In this document: piece after piece, positions 29,834 through 38,723 of the stretch
How the letters are laid out: each line of letters starts with the position of its first letter
Numbering within the stretch: position 1 is the stretch's first letter
Origin: Comamonadaceae bacterium ALPHA2B
Lineage (GTDB): Bacteria > Pseudomonadota > Gammaproteobacteria > Burkholderiales > Burkholderiaceae_C
Assembly: GCA_005503065.1 (NCBI GenBank)
Contig: SCOE01000023.1
Coordinates: 1 to 64,000 of the forward strand
Direction: 5' to 3'
DNA: 64,000 nucleotides
The notes under the pieces: model-generated
Seen by the model: only the letters and a program-made list of their open reading frames with translations
What the model was told of the DNA's origin: nothing
The model's database searches: none
Program-made: the position numbers and the translations under genes

Positions 29834-31432
29834 TCAGCCCGGTCCGCCCAGCGCCTGCGGCAGTTCCTGAAGGCTGCGCACCCGTGCCGAGCCGCCGGGG
29901 CCGAAGATGCGCGCTGCAGCGCTGCCGTCGTCGTCGGCGCAGACCAGCGCACGCATACCGATGCCCTGCTGACGAGCCGCCTGCACCGCATGGCGCGCAT
30001 CCGCCGCGAGGTAGCCCGGCTCGTGGATGTCGATGTCGTGCGCATCGGCGTCGCCCAGCAGCCACAGCATGCGTCGCGATGCCGGGCAGGCCGCCAATGA
30101 GCGCGTGGCATGGCGCAGGGCCGTGCCCAGCCGAGTCGAATGCGCCGCGCGCAGCGCATGCAGGCGGCCGCGCGCCGGTGCATCCCAGCGCTCGCCGGCG
30201 TCGAGCACCCGCCACAGCGTCACGGCACGCCGGCCCTCCGACTCGAAGCCCTGGACCACCACGTCCCAGCCGGCGTCGCTGAGGGTTTGCGCCAGCGCCT
30301 CGGCGGCGGCGAGTGCCAGCGACAGGCTGGCCTCGCTGGAGGCCGATGTGTCGATCAGCAGAAAGGCGGCGCCGCCCGCTGGCGCCGCTGCCGGGCGGCG
30401 GTGCACGCGCGGATCGTAGGGCAGGCGGTGCCGGCGTGCCGCCGCGGCCTCGATGGTGGCGTCGAGGTCGAAAACTTCACCGTCCAGCGCCCGCACCCCG
30501 GCCCGGCGCGACGGCGCGCGGATCAGGCGGCGCAGCGCCGCAACCAGGGAGGCCTGCAGCCCCGCGGGCTGTGCCGCGGCCGCACGCGCAACGACCGGCG
30601 ACGGCAGGCGCTCGCGCACTTCGCACCATGACGCCCTGAGGCGGCCGATGCGCGCGTCCCATTCGGGATAGAGACGCTCGGGGGGCACCGCGGCCGCGTC
30701 CGGCGCGCCTTCGGCCTGCGCCGATGGCGCAAGTCCGGGCGGCCGCGCCGCCTGCTCCTGCTCGGGCGCCAGCCACAGCCAGCGGTTGTCGTCGCGGTAC
30801 GAAGGCGCGATGCGGTGCGTGCGCGGGTCGAAGGCCATGCGCATCTGCCCGAGGTCGTGCCCGAGCGCAGAGGCCATGCGCCGCAGCGCCAGGCCCTGGG
30901 CCGGCGAGACGACGTCACCTGCTGCATCGAGGAAGAACAGCGCCCGCCCCTTGCGCACCCAGGGATGCGGGTCGTCGTAGCTGGGGTCGGCCAGGGCACG
31001 CGCCAGCCGTGCCAGGAGAGCTGCGAAGCCCTGCCCATCGGCGGGCGATGCGGTGTGCCAGCGCGTCCAAAGCGCGCGCAGCCCGGGCAGCGCGCGCCGC
31101 GCCAGGGCCTCGACACGCGCGTCCTCCAGCACGTCGACCAGGGCCTGCGTGACGGGTGCGACGCCAGCGCGTGCGAAGAGGCGCCGGGAGAACACCAGAT
31201 GCGCCGCCGCATGGGCCGCGGCGGCACGCTGCCACGCGGCCGCGTCCGCGCCCTCGAGCCCGGGCGGCGGAGGCGGAAGGTGCAGCCCCTGCTGCGTCAG
31301 GAAAGGCGCCGCATCGGCCTGCGCACCGGGCGTCGCTGGGTGGATCGGCGGCGCGATGTTCCACAGCAGGCGCAGGTAAGGGTCCAGGACCGCATGGCCC
31401 GGCGGCGTCGGTGCCAGTTCAGAAGGAGGCAT
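29834..31432 (-). CDS. NorD/CbbO-type von Willebrand A-domain protein
   Basis: A 532-residue protein. The C-terminal third is a VWA domain with metal-site motif LLIDTSASS (DxSxS) and LLGDADAHDID. The N-terminal part (LAHLV-type helices HLVFSRRLFARAG, LVDVLEDARVEALARRALPG) matches NorD/CbbO proteins. In this family the VWA protein binds a target enzyme while a partner AAA+ ATPase remodels it. It overlaps the AAA+ gene by 14 bases and follows amiE; no nitric-oxide reductase or Rubisco genes are near, so the client is unknown. Confidence 0.85.
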   Translation of the reverse strand: MPPSELAPTPPGHAVLDPYLRLLWNIAPPIHPATPGAQADAAPFLTQQGLHLPPPPPGLEGADAAAWQRAAAAHAAAHLVFSRRLFARAGVAPVTQALVDVLEDARVEALARRALPGLRALWTRWHTASPADGQGFAALLARLARALADPSYDDPHPWVRKGRALFFLDAAGDVVSPAQGLALRRMASALGHDLGQMRMAFDPRTHRIAPSYRDDNRWLWLAPEQEQAARPPGLAPSAQAEGAPDAAAVPPERLYPEWDARIGRLRASWCEVRERLPSPVVARAAAAQPAGLQASLVAALRRLIRAPSRRAGVRALDGEVFDLDATIEAAAARRHRLPYDPRVHRRPAAAPAGGAAFLLIDTSASSEASLSLALAAAEALAQTLSDAGWDVVVQGFESEGRRAVTLWRVLDAGERWDAPARGRLHALRAAHSTRLGTALRHATRSLAACPASRRMLWLLGDADAHDIDIHEPGYLAADARHAVQAARQQGIGMRALVCADDDGSAAARIFGPGGSARVRSLQELPQALGGPG

Positions 31433-32222
31433 CGATGGCCGCGGCCAGGGCGTCGGACAGCGTGGGGTCGTCGGTCAACGGCGCCATCAGCGCCATGCGG
31501 CAGGCTTCGCGCGGCGCCATGCCGGCACGCACCAGCTCCGCCGCACGCACCAGCATGCGTGTCGACGCGCCCTCCTCCAGCCCCTGCCCCGCCAGCCGGC
31601 GCGAACGCCGGCCCAGTGCGACCAGGGCGCTGGCCAGCTCGACGTCGATGCCCACCTCGTGCATCAGGATCTGCGCCTCGTCCTCGGCCTCCGGGTGGTC
31701 GAAGGCCAGGCCGCAGAAGCGCTGGCGCGTCGCGCTGCGCAGCAGGCGGCTGCCGTGGCCGGGATTGAAGGACACCACCAGCATGAAATCGGGATGCGCC
31801 CGCAGCAGTTCGCCGCGCCGTTCCAGCGGCAGCATGCGCCGGGTGTCGGTGAGCGGGTGGATGGCCACGGCCGTCTCCGGCCGCGCCTCGGCCAGTTCGT
31901 CGAGGTAGCAGATGGCACCGTGCCGGGCGGCCAGCGCCAGCGGACCGTCCTGCCAGCGCGTGCCGTCGGCGTCGAGCAGCCAGCGGCCCACCAGGTCGCC
32001 TGCGCCGGTGTCCTCGTGGCAGGCCACGGTGACCAGCGGCCGGCCCAGGCGCCAGGCCATGTGCTCGACGAACCGGGTCTTGCCGCAGCCGGTCGGGCCC
32101 TTCAGCAGCAGCGGCAGGCGCCGCGACCAGATGGCCTCGAACTGCGCGCACTCGTCGCCCACCGGCCGGTAGAACGGCTCCCGGGCGATGCGCCAGGCGT
32201 GCAGCGGGTCATGGGCGTCCAT
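31419..32222 (-). CDS. MoxR-type AAA+ ATPase, CbbQ/NorQ family
   Basis: A 267-residue AAA+ protein with Walker A GPTGCGKT (42-49), Walker B ICYLDELAEA, sensor 1 VVSFNPGHGS and arginine-finger region ATRQRF, all intact. HEDTGAGDLVGRWLLDADGTRWQDGPL is the NorQ/CbbQ pore-loop region. These ATPases activate or repair metalloenzymes together with a VWA partner, encoded next. The gene lies 12 bases downstream of amiE, as the AAA+ protein AmiB does near amiE in Pseudomonas aeruginosa, so a function in amide metabolism is likely although its mechanism is not known. Confidence 0.9.
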   Translation of the reverse strand: MDAHDPLHAWRIAREPFYRPVGDECAQFEAIWSRRLPLLLKGPTGCGKTRFVEHMAWRLGRPLVTVACHEDTGAGDLVGRWLLDADGTRWQDGPLALAARHGAICYLDELAEARPETAVAIHPLTDTRRMLPLERRGELLRAHPDFMLVVSFNPGHGSRLLRSATRQRFCGLAFDHPEAEDEAQILMHEVGIDVELASALVALGRRSRRLAGQGLEEGASTRMLVRAAELVRAGMAPREACRMALMAPLTDDPTLSDALAAAIDASF

Positions 32223-32234
32223 GCCTGCGGTCTG

Positions 32235-33278
32235 TCAGCGGTGCAGGTTCACCGTCTCTTCGTTCGGGATGCCCTCGATCGGCGCCTCGGCGGTGCCGAC
32301 GGTGCTGCGGGTGAAGGACTCCACCATCTCCCGCGTGCCCTCGGGGTCGGACACCCACTTGCCGTAGAAGGAATAGGGGCAGTCCGCCACGCCCTTGTCG
32401 CCCTCGCGCGAGTTGATGACGCCGGTGTAGCCGCGGTGCAGCAGCTTGAAGAGGTGGTTCTCGCTCTGCCCATTCTTGCGGAAGTCCCGGATCAGGCTCT
32501 TGGACAGGGCCGCGTACTGCACGCCCATTTCCTCCTCGCCGCATTCGCCCAGGGTGCGGCCGTCGAAGCCGATCAGCGCCGAATGCCCGAAGTACGAGTA
32601 CACGCCGTCGAAGCCGCTGGCGTTGGCCACCGCCACGTACACGTTGTTGGCGAAGGCCATGGCCTTGCTGATGAGGATCTGCTGTTCCTTGGCCGGGTAC
32701 ATGTAGCCCTGGCAGCGCACGATCAGCTCGGCACCCTTCATGGCGCAGTCGCGCCAGATCTCGGGGTAGTTGCCGTCGTCGCAGATGATGAGGCTGATCT
32801 TCAGGCCCTTGGGGCCCTCGCTGACGTAGGTGCAGTTGCCGGGGTACCAGCCCTCGATGGGCACCCAGGGCATGATCTTGCGGTACTTCTGGACGATCTC
32901 GCCCTGGTCGTTCATGAGGATCAGGGTGTTGTACGGCGCCTTGTCGGGATGCTCCTCGTGGCGCTCGCCGGTGAGCGAGAACACGCCCCACACCTTGGCC
33001 TTGCGGCAGGCCTCGGCAAAGATCTCGGTCTCGAATCCCGGCACGCTGGCTGCGTTCTCGTACATCTCGGCACTGTCGTACATGATCCCGTGCGTGCTGT
33101 ACTCGGGGAAGATCACCAGGTCCAGCCCCGGCAGGCCGGCCTTCATGCCGACCACCATGTCGGCGATCTGCTTCGCGTTCGCGAGCACCTCGGCCCGCGT
33201 ATGCAGGCGCGGCATCTTGTAATTGACGACGGCGACGCCGACGGTGTCCTTGCTGCTGGAAATGTCGCCGTGGATCAT
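32235..33278 (-). CDS. amiE: Aliphatic amidase
   Basis: A 347-residue nitrilase-superfamily enzyme that hydrolyses short aliphatic amides to carboxylic acid and ammonia. It is nearly colinear with Pseudomonas AmiE ([27 protein letters not shown]). The catalytic triad is in the canonical positions: E59 in FPEYS, K134 in YRKI and C166 in [10 protein letters not shown]. It heads an operon with the AAA+ and VWA genes. Upstream, a TACGT-N6-ACGTA palindrome (33340-33355) is shared with the urtA promoter region, indicating co-regulation with urea/amide uptake. Confidence 0.96.
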   Translation of the reverse strand: MIHGDISSSKDTVGVAVVNYKMPRLHTRAEVLANAKQIADMVVGMKAGLPGLDLVIFPEYSTHGIMYDSAEMYENAASVPGFETEIFAEACRKAKVWGVFSLTGERHEEHPDKAPYNTLILMNDQGEIVQKYRKIMPWVPIEGWYPGNCTYVSEGPKGLKISLIICDDGNYPEIWRDCAMKGAELIVRCQGYMYPAKEQQILISKAMAFANNVYVAVANASGFDGVYSYFGHSALIGFDGRTLGECGEEEMGVQYAALSKSLIRDFRKNGQSENHLFKLLHRGYTGVINSREGDKGVADCPYSFYGKWVSDPEGTREMVESFTRSTVGTAEAPIEGIPNEETVNLHR

Positions 33279-33339
33279 GGCTGCGCTCCGGGGGGAATGT
33301 CGATGCCGGCATTCTGGAAACCGTCGCCCGGCCGGCCCA

Positions 33340-33355
33340 TACGTTGATTGACGTA
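33340..33355. promoter_or_regulatory. Palindrome TACGT-N6-ACGTA upstream of amiE
   Basis: On the minus strand it reads TACGTCAATCAACGTA, 15 of 16 bases identical to the plus-strand site at 43881-43896. It ends 62 bases before the amiE start codon. The most likely binder is the LuxR-type response regulator encoded at 47393; this is inference. Confidence 0.65.
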
Positions 33356-33383
33356 CGGGCCGGCACCAGGCGAATGCAGCCGC

Positions 33384-34295
33384 TCAGGTCTTATGCGCCG
33401 CCAGCGTCGTGCGCAGGGTGCGAATGAAGCTCAGGCTGGCCGCCGACAGCGAGCGCCCGCGCCGTGTGACCACCGACACGTCGCGCGACACGCGCGGCGC
33501 GACGAGCGGGAGGATGGCCAGCGAGGCATCGCCCGCCGCCCGCGCGAAGGCCGAGGGCATGATGGCCGCGCCCATGCCGCTGGCCGTCATCCACAAGGCC
33601 GTGGAGAGGAACGACACCTCGTGCACCACGTCCAGTGCCACCCCGGCACGCGCCGCCGCCGCCTCGATCTGCGGGCGGATTCCGTAGCCCGGCCGCACGG
33701 TGGTCAGCGGCTCGCCGGCCAGGGCGCGCCAGCGCACCGAGCGCTGCGCGGCCAGGGGATGCGTGCGCGGACACACCAGCGCCAGGTGATCGCGCAGCAG
33801 CGTCTGCGCGTCGACCTCGGCGCCGGGCCGCTCCGGCGTGCCGATGCCGAAGTCCACGTGCTCGCCGATGACGCGCGAGACGAACTGGTCGGGTGCGCAG
33901 TCGTCCACGAGCACCCGCACCTGGGGATGGCTTTGCGCGAAGGTGCGAATCGCCTCGGGCAGCAGGAAGGACGCCAGCGTGGGCGTGATGGCGATGCTGA
34001 CGCGCCCGCGCTCGAGCTGGGCCAACTCGCGAAAGCCCGTGGCCAGCGCGTCGACGTCGCGCAGGATGCGCTCGGCCACCGGCAGCATCTCCGACGCCGC
34101 GGCCGTGGGCTGGAGCGACCGCGTGGTGCGGTCGAAGAGGCGTGCGCCCAGCCCCTCCTCGAGTTGCCGGATCAGCATGCTCACGGCCGATTGCGTGACG
34201 AAGAGCTGCTCGGCCGCGGCGCTGAGCTTGCCCAGCCGGTGCACCTGCACGAAGGCGCGGAGCTGTCGGATCGTCGGCGCGAAGGTGGTATTCAT
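33384..34295 (-). CDS. LysR-family transcriptional regulator
   Basis: A 303-residue LysR regulator: IRQLRAFVQVHRLGKLSAAAEQLFVTQSAVSMLIRQLEEGLGARLFDRTTRSLQPTAAA is the DNA-binding domain and GRVSIAITPTLASFLLPEAIRTFAQSHPQVRVLVDD opens the effector domain. It is divergent from the Bug-type receptor gene with a 91-base spacer containing TTCG-N14-CGAA, the likely operator. It is the probable regulator of the receptor and the flavoprotein hydroxylase. Confidence 0.92.
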   Translation of the reverse strand: MNTTFAPTIRQLRAFVQVHRLGKLSAAAEQLFVTQSAVSMLIRQLEEGLGARLFDRTTRSLQPTAAASEMLPVAERILRDVDALATGFRELAQLERGRVSIAITPTLASFLLPEAIRTFAQSHPQVRVLVDDCAPDQFVSRVIGEHVDFGIGTPERPGAEVDAQTLLRDHLALVCPRTHPLAAQRSVRWRALAGEPLTTVRPGYGIRPQIEAAAARAGVALDVVHEVSFLSTALWMTASGMGAAIMPSAFARAAGDASLAILPLVAPRVSRDVSVVTRRGRSLSAASLSFIRTLRTTLAAHKT

Positions 34296-34386
34296 CAGGT
34301 GGGCTTGAGAATGCTTTCGAATTTATTGATTTACGAATGAATGTGCCGCGGTTTCAATGCGGAAAACACCGAAACCGGAGACACGC

Positions 34387-35406
34387 ATGCATTCCTCTTC
34401 AGGCCGCGCAAGCGCGCGGCCCTGCCCGGCCCGCCGCCGCGCCCTGGTCACCCTGGCGGCCGGCGCCGTCGCGCTGGCCGCACCGCTGCATTCGCAGGCC
34501 CAGGCCGACTATCCCAACAAGCCGATCCGCGTGGTGGTCACCTTCCCGCCCGGGGGCAGCTCGGACGCCGTGTTCCGCATGCTGGTGCCGCGGCTGAACG
34601 AGCGCCTGGGCCAGCCGGTGGTGGTCGACAACCGGCCCGGCGCGGGCGGCAACGTCGGGCTCACGGTGGTGGCCCGCGCCGCACCCGACGGCTACACGCT
34701 GGGGCTGGGGGCGGCGGGTGCGCTGTCGGCCAACGCGAGCCTGTATGCCCAGATGCCCTTCGACCCGGCCCGTGACCTGCAGCCGGTGGCGATGGTGGCG
34801 GCCATTCCTTTCGTGCTGGTCGGACACCCCTCCCTGCAGCCGCGCACGCTCAAGGCGCTGATCGACCAGGCGAAGGCCGAACCGCGCAAGCTGTCGATCG
34901 CCCACGGCGGCAACGGCACGGCCATGCACCTGTCGGCCGCCCTGCTCTCGCAGATGGCCGGCGTGCAGCTGGTCGAGGTGGCCTACCGCGGCTCCGGCCC
35001 GGCGGCGCTCGACGTGCTGGGCGGCCAGGTGCCGCTGGGCATCGTCGACCTGCCCTCGGCCCTGCAGCAGATCCGCGCCGGCAAGCTGGTGGCCTACGCC
35101 GTCACCAGCCCGAGCCGCCTGCCGATGCTGCCCGACGTGCCGACGATGTCCGAGGCCGGCGTGCCGGGCTACGACTCCACCGGCTGGTTCGGCATCGTCG
35201 CGCCGGCTGGCACACCCGAGTCCATCGTCACGCGGCTGAACGCCGAGATCAACGCCGGCCTGGCCGACGAAGCGACGCGCGCGGCCATGCGCAACCTGGG
35301 CGTCGAGCCGGCGCCGCAGAGCACGGCAGCCTTCGCGCGCTACATCGGCAGCGAGACCACCAAGTGGGCCCAGGTGATCCAGCGCGCCGGCATCAAGCTC
35401 GACTGA
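34387..35406 (+). CDS. Bug/TctC-family tripartite tricarboxylate transporter receptor
   Basis: A 339-residue periplasmic receptor. The export signal has a basic start (RPCPARRRALVTLAAGAVALAAPLHSQAQA), followed by YPNKPIRVVVTFPPGGSSDAVFRMLVPRLNERLGQPVVVDNRPGAGGNVG, the Bug signature. ATG 34387 follows CCGGAGACACGC. Bug receptors are greatly expanded in Burkholderiales, and most are orphans without TctA/TctB, as here. Its neighbours are a LysR and an aromatic-hydroxylase-like flavoprotein, so the ligand may be an aromatic or dicarboxylic acid. Confidence 0.93.
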   Translation: MHSSSGRASARPCPARRRALVTLAAGAVALAAPLHSQAQADYPNKPIRVVVTFPPGGSSDAVFRMLVPRLNERLGQPVVVDNRPGAGGNVGLTVVARAAPDGYTLGLGAAGALSANASLYAQMPFDPARDLQPVAMVAAIPFVLVGHPSLQPRTLKALIDQAKAEPRKLSIAHGGNGTAMHLSAALLSQMAGVQLVEVAYRGSGPAALDVLGGQVPLGIVDLPSALQQIRAGKLVAYAVTSPSRLPMLPDVPTMSEAGVPGYDSTGWFGIVAPAGTPESIVTRLNAEINAGLADEATRAAMRNLGVEPAPQSTAAFARYIGSETTKWAQVIQRAGIKLD

Positions 35407-35431
35407 ACCTTCTTCTCTCCCCTTTTTCCTC

Positions 35432-37114
35432 ATGAGCCTCGAGACCCTCACCACCGACGTCCTGATCGTCGGCGCCGGCCCGGTCGGCCTGACCCTCGCG
35501 ATGGACCTCGCCTCGCGCGGTGTCCGCGTCACCCTCGCCGAGACGCGCCACCGCGGCGAGCCGCCCAACGTCAAGTGCAACCACGTGTCGGCCCGCACGA
35601 TGGAGCAGTTCCGCCGCCTGGGCGTCGCTGCCCAGGTGCGCGCAGCCGGGCTGCCGGCCGACCATCCCAACGACGTCGTCTTCCGCACCACCTTCACCGG
35701 GCAGGAACTCACGCGCATCCCGATCCCCAGCCGGCGCGAGCGCTACACCGCCACCGGCGGTCCCGACACCTGGTGGCCGACGCCCGAGCCGCCGCACCGC
35801 ATCAACCAGATCTACCTCGAGCCCATCCTGCTGGAACACGCCGCGAGCCGACCGGGCGTGACGTTGCTCAGCCGCACCCAGGTGCTGGGCTTCGAGCAGG
35901 ACGCCGACGGCGTGACGGCGACCGCGCTCGGCCTGGACGACGGCAGCACGCGCACGCTGCGTGCACGCTACCTGGTCGGCTGCGACGGCGGCAGTTCGAT
36001 GGTGCGCAAGGCCATGGGCGCACAGCTGGCCGGCACGCCGGTGATCCAGCGCGTGCAGTCCACCTACATCCGCGCGCCGGGGCTGCGCGAGCGCACGAAG
36101 GGCACCGACGCCTGGTGCTGCTACGCCGTCAACCCGCGGCGTTGCGGCACCGTGTTCACCATCGATGGCGGCGACCGCTGGCTGGTGCACAACCACCTCA
36201 ACCCGCACGAGCCGGAGTTCGACTCGGTGGACCGCGATGCCTCGATCCGCGAGATCCTGGGCGTGGAGGCCGACTTCCACTACGAGGTCATCAGCAAGGA
36301 GGACTGGGTGGGGCGGCGGCTGGTGGCCGATCGCTTCCGCGCCGGCCGCGTGTTCATCGCCGGCGATGCCGCGCACCTGTGGGTGCCCTACGCGGGCTAC
36401 GGCATGAACGCCGGCATCGCCGACGCCGTCAACCTCGGCTGGCTCCTCGGCGCGTGCCTGCAGGGCTGGGCCGATGAGGCCATCCTGGACGCCTACCAGG
36501 CCGAGCGGCAGCCCATCACCGAGCAGGTGTCGCAGTTCGCGATGGAGCACGCGCAGAAGATGATCCGCGCGCGCGGCGCCGTGCCGCCCGATCTGGAAGC
36601 ACCGGGGCCCGAAGGCCAGACGCTGCGCGAGGCCGTGGGCCGCGAAGCCTACGAACTCAACGTGCAGCAGTTCTGCTGCGCGGGCCTGAACTTCGGGTAC
36701 TTCTACGAGGGCTCGCCCATCATCGCCGCCGACGGCGAGGCGCCGCCGCCCTACACCATGGGCGGCTTCACGCCGTCCACGGTGCCGGGCTGCCGGGCAC
36801 CGCACGTCTGGCTGGCCGACGGGCGCTCGCTCTACGACGCCTTCGGCCCCGGCTACACGCTGCTGCGCCGCGACCCGTCGGCCGACGTCGCGCCGCTGCA
36901 GGCGGCCGCGCAGGCCGTCGGCATGCCGCTGGCGCTGGTCGACGCCACGACGGACGAACTGCCGGCCGAGGCCGGCTACCGGCACCGCCTGATCCTGTGC
37001 CGGGCCGACCAGCATGTGGCCTGGCGCGGCGACCGACTGCCCGGCGATGCAGGCGCCCTGGTCGCACGGCTGTGCGGACGGGCCGAGGCCCGCATACCGG
37101 CCCTCAGTGACTGA
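35432..37114 (+). CDS. FAD-dependent aromatic hydroxylase (PheA/TfdB-like)
   Basis: A 560-residue group A flavoprotein monooxygenase. VLIVGAGPVGLTLAMDLASRGVRVTLAE is the Rossmann motif, ARYLVGCDGGSSMVRKAMG is the DG motif and GRVFIAGDAAHLWVPYAGYGMNAGIADAVNLGWLLGA is the GD motif. Residues after about 420 form the thioredoxin-like C-terminal domain of phenol-hydroxylase-type enzymes. It is 25 bases downstream of the receptor gene. It probably hydroxylates a phenolic or heterocyclic compound with NAD(P)H. The gene overlaps the convergent fmdB end by 11 bases. Confidence 0.88.
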   Translation: MSLETLTTDVLIVGAGPVGLTLAMDLASRGVRVTLAETRHRGEPPNVKCNHVSARTMEQFRRLGVAAQVRAAGLPADHPNDVVFRTTFTGQELTRIPIPSRRERYTATGGPDTWWPTPEPPHRINQIYLEPILLEHAASRPGVTLLSRTQVLGFEQDADGVTATALGLDDGSTRTLRARYLVGCDGGSSMVRKAMGAQLAGTPVIQRVQSTYIRAPGLRERTKGTDAWCCYAVNPRRCGTVFTIDGGDRWLVHNHLNPHEPEFDSVDRDASIREILGVEADFHYEVISKEDWVGRRLVADRFRAGRVFIAGDAAHLWVPYAGYGMNAGIADAVNLGWLLGACLQGWADEAILDAYQAERQPITEQVSQFAMEHAQKMIRARGAVPPDLEAPGPEGQTLREAVGREAYELNVQQFCCAGLNFGYFYEGSPIIAADGEAPPPYTMGGFTPSTVPGCRAPHVWLADGRSLYDAFGPGYTLLRRDPSADVAPLQAAAQAVGMPLALVDATTDELPAEAGYRHRLILCRADQHVAWRGDRLPGDAGALVARLCGRAEARIPALSD

Positions 37115-37445
37115 TCATCCAGGGCCGCTTCGAAGGGAAGGCCTTGGCGCCGCTGGGCGCCGTCACCGTCGCCTTGCTGCGGCCCGGGCTGCAGCAGCCG
37201 CATCCGGCCGGGTGGCGCAGCCGCTGGTAGTCGCGTGAGCTCTTGGGCTCGTGCCGCGCGCGCTCGTTGACGTCCATCGCGCGCCGCGTGCCGCCGTCGA
37301 GCAGCGCCAGCCGCGGCGCGCTCGCCAGCACCCGCGGCGAGGGGGTGGCGCACACCGGGCAGGCCGCGGGCTCGTTGCGCTGGCCCATGCTGCGGAAGGC
37401 ATCGAAGCCCCCGCAGTCGGCGCATTCGTACTCGTAGGCCGGCAT
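37104..37445 (-). CDS. fmdB: FmdB-family zinc-ribbon protein
   Basis: A 113-residue protein with the N-terminal FmdB zinc ribbon MPAYEYECADCGGFDAFRSMGQRNEPAACPVCATPSPRVL (two CxxC pairs). The C-terminal part has an extra cysteine group GCGCCSPGRS that is less conserved. It is the last gene of the urtABCDE-fmdA-fmdB series, one base after fmdA, as in Methylophilus, where FmdB was described as a regulator of formamidase expression. Its molecular role is not established. Confidence 0.9.
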   Translation of the reverse strand: MPAYEYECADCGGFDAFRSMGQRNEPAACPVCATPSPRVLASAPRLALLDGGTRRAMDVNERARHEPKSSRDYQRLRHPAGCGCCSPGRSKATVTAPSGAKAFPSKRPWMISH

Positions 37446-37446
37446 C

Positions 37447-38676
37447 TCAGAGCAGGTCCGGCGAGAGCGGCATGTCGATGCTGCCGTCGAGGAACTTCGT
37501 CGGCCCGGCGGCGCTCGGGTTGATGTCGAAGTCGAAGATCTGCGTCGGCAGCCACAGCGTGGCGCAGGCGTTGGGCACGTCGACCACGCCGCTGATGTGG
37601 CCCTGCACGGGCGCCGTGCCGAGGATCGAGTAGGCCTGCGCGCCCGAATAGCCGAACTTCTTCAGGTACTCGATGGCGTTGAGGCAGGCCTGGCGGTAGG
37701 CCACGTTGACGTCGAGGTAGTACTGCTTGCCGCTCTCGTCGACGCTGATGCCCTCGAAGATCACGTAGTCGTCGTAGACCGGCTTGATCGGGCTGGGTTT
37801 GAAGATCGGGTTCTTGATGCCGTACTTGGCCATGCCGCCCTTGATGATCGACACCTTCATGTGCACCCAGCCGGCCATCTCGATGGCGCCGCAGAAGGTG
37901 ATCTCGCCGTCGCCCTGGCTGAAGTGCAGGTCGCCCACCGACAGGCCCGCGCCCTCGACGTACACCGGGAAGAAGATCTTCGAGCCGCGCGACAGGTCCT
38001 TGATGTCGCAGTTGCCGCCGTGCTCGCGCGGCGGCACGGTGCGCGCGCCGGTGGCCGCCGCCTTGGCCTTGGCCTCGCCCGTGAGCTTGCCCATGTGCGC
38101 CGTGCCGGCGAAGGGCGGGTTGGCCAGGCCGCTGGTGGCCGGGTCGGAATCGATCAGCGCCTGCTCGCGCGTGTTCCACACCTCCAGCATCTTGGGGTCG
38201 GGCAGGCAGCCGATCAGGCCGGGGTGGATCAGGCCCGCGTACTTCACGCCCGGCACATGGCGCGAGGTGGTGAACATGCCGTGGAAGTCCCAGATCGACT
38301 TCTGCGCCTGCGGGAAATGTTCGGTCAGGAAGCCGCCGCCGTTCTTCTTGCTGAAGAAGCCGTTGAAGCCCCAGAGGCTGTCGTCCTTGGCACCGATGTC
38401 CAGCAGGTCGACCACCAGCAGGTCGCCGGGCTCGGCGCCCTTCACGCCCACCGGGCCGCTGAGGTAGTGCACCGTGGTCAGGTCGATGTCGCGCACGTCG
38501 TCGGCGCTGTCGTTGTTCTTGATGAAGCCGCCGGTCCAGTCGTAGGTCTCCAGCACGAAGTCGTCGCCCGGGTTCACCCAGCAGGCCATCGGGATGTCCG
38601 GATGCCAGCGGTTGTGCACCAGCTCGTTGCTGGGCGCGGGCTGAGAAAGATCGACCTTGATCAGGGTGTCGGGCAT
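37447..38676 (-). CDS. fmdA: Formamidase
   Basis: A 409-residue enzyme of the acetamidase/formamidase family that hydrolyses formamide to formate and ammonia. MPDTLIKVDLSQPAPSNELVHNRWHPDIPMACWVNPGDDFVLETYDWTGGFIKNNDSADDVRDIDL is the conserved family N-terminus, and GDLHFSQGDGEITFCGAIEMAGWVHMKVSIIKGG carries the central signature. Start ATG 38676 follows CAGGAGCC. It lies between urtE and fmdB, so formamide imported by the Urt-type transporter is hydrolysed by the same operon's product. Confidence 0.96.
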   Translation of the reverse strand: MPDTLIKVDLSQPAPSNELVHNRWHPDIPMACWVNPGDDFVLETYDWTGGFIKNNDSADDVRDIDLTTVHYLSGPVGVKGAEPGDLLVVDLLDIGAKDDSLWGFNGFFSKKNGGGFLTEHFPQAQKSIWDFHGMFTTSRHVPGVKYAGLIHPGLIGCLPDPKMLEVWNTREQALIDSDPATSGLANPPFAGTAHMGKLTGEAKAKAAATGARTVPPREHGGNCDIKDLSRGSKIFFPVYVEGAGLSVGDLHFSQGDGEITFCGAIEMAGWVHMKVSIIKGGMAKYGIKNPIFKPSPIKPVYDDYVIFEGISVDESGKQYYLDVNVAYRQACLNAIEYLKKFGYSGAQAYSILGTAPVQGHISGVVDVPNACATLWLPTQIFDFDINPSAAGPTKFLDGSIDMPLSPDLL

Positions 38677-38723
38677 TTGGGAAGGCTCCTGGTTGAAATG
38701 GCGGGAGGGAAAAGCGGGGATCG

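Noticed and set aside
29834-32222. Nitric oxide reductase locus
   Set aside because: Only the NorQ/NorD-like chaperone pair is present; no norB or norC within the window.
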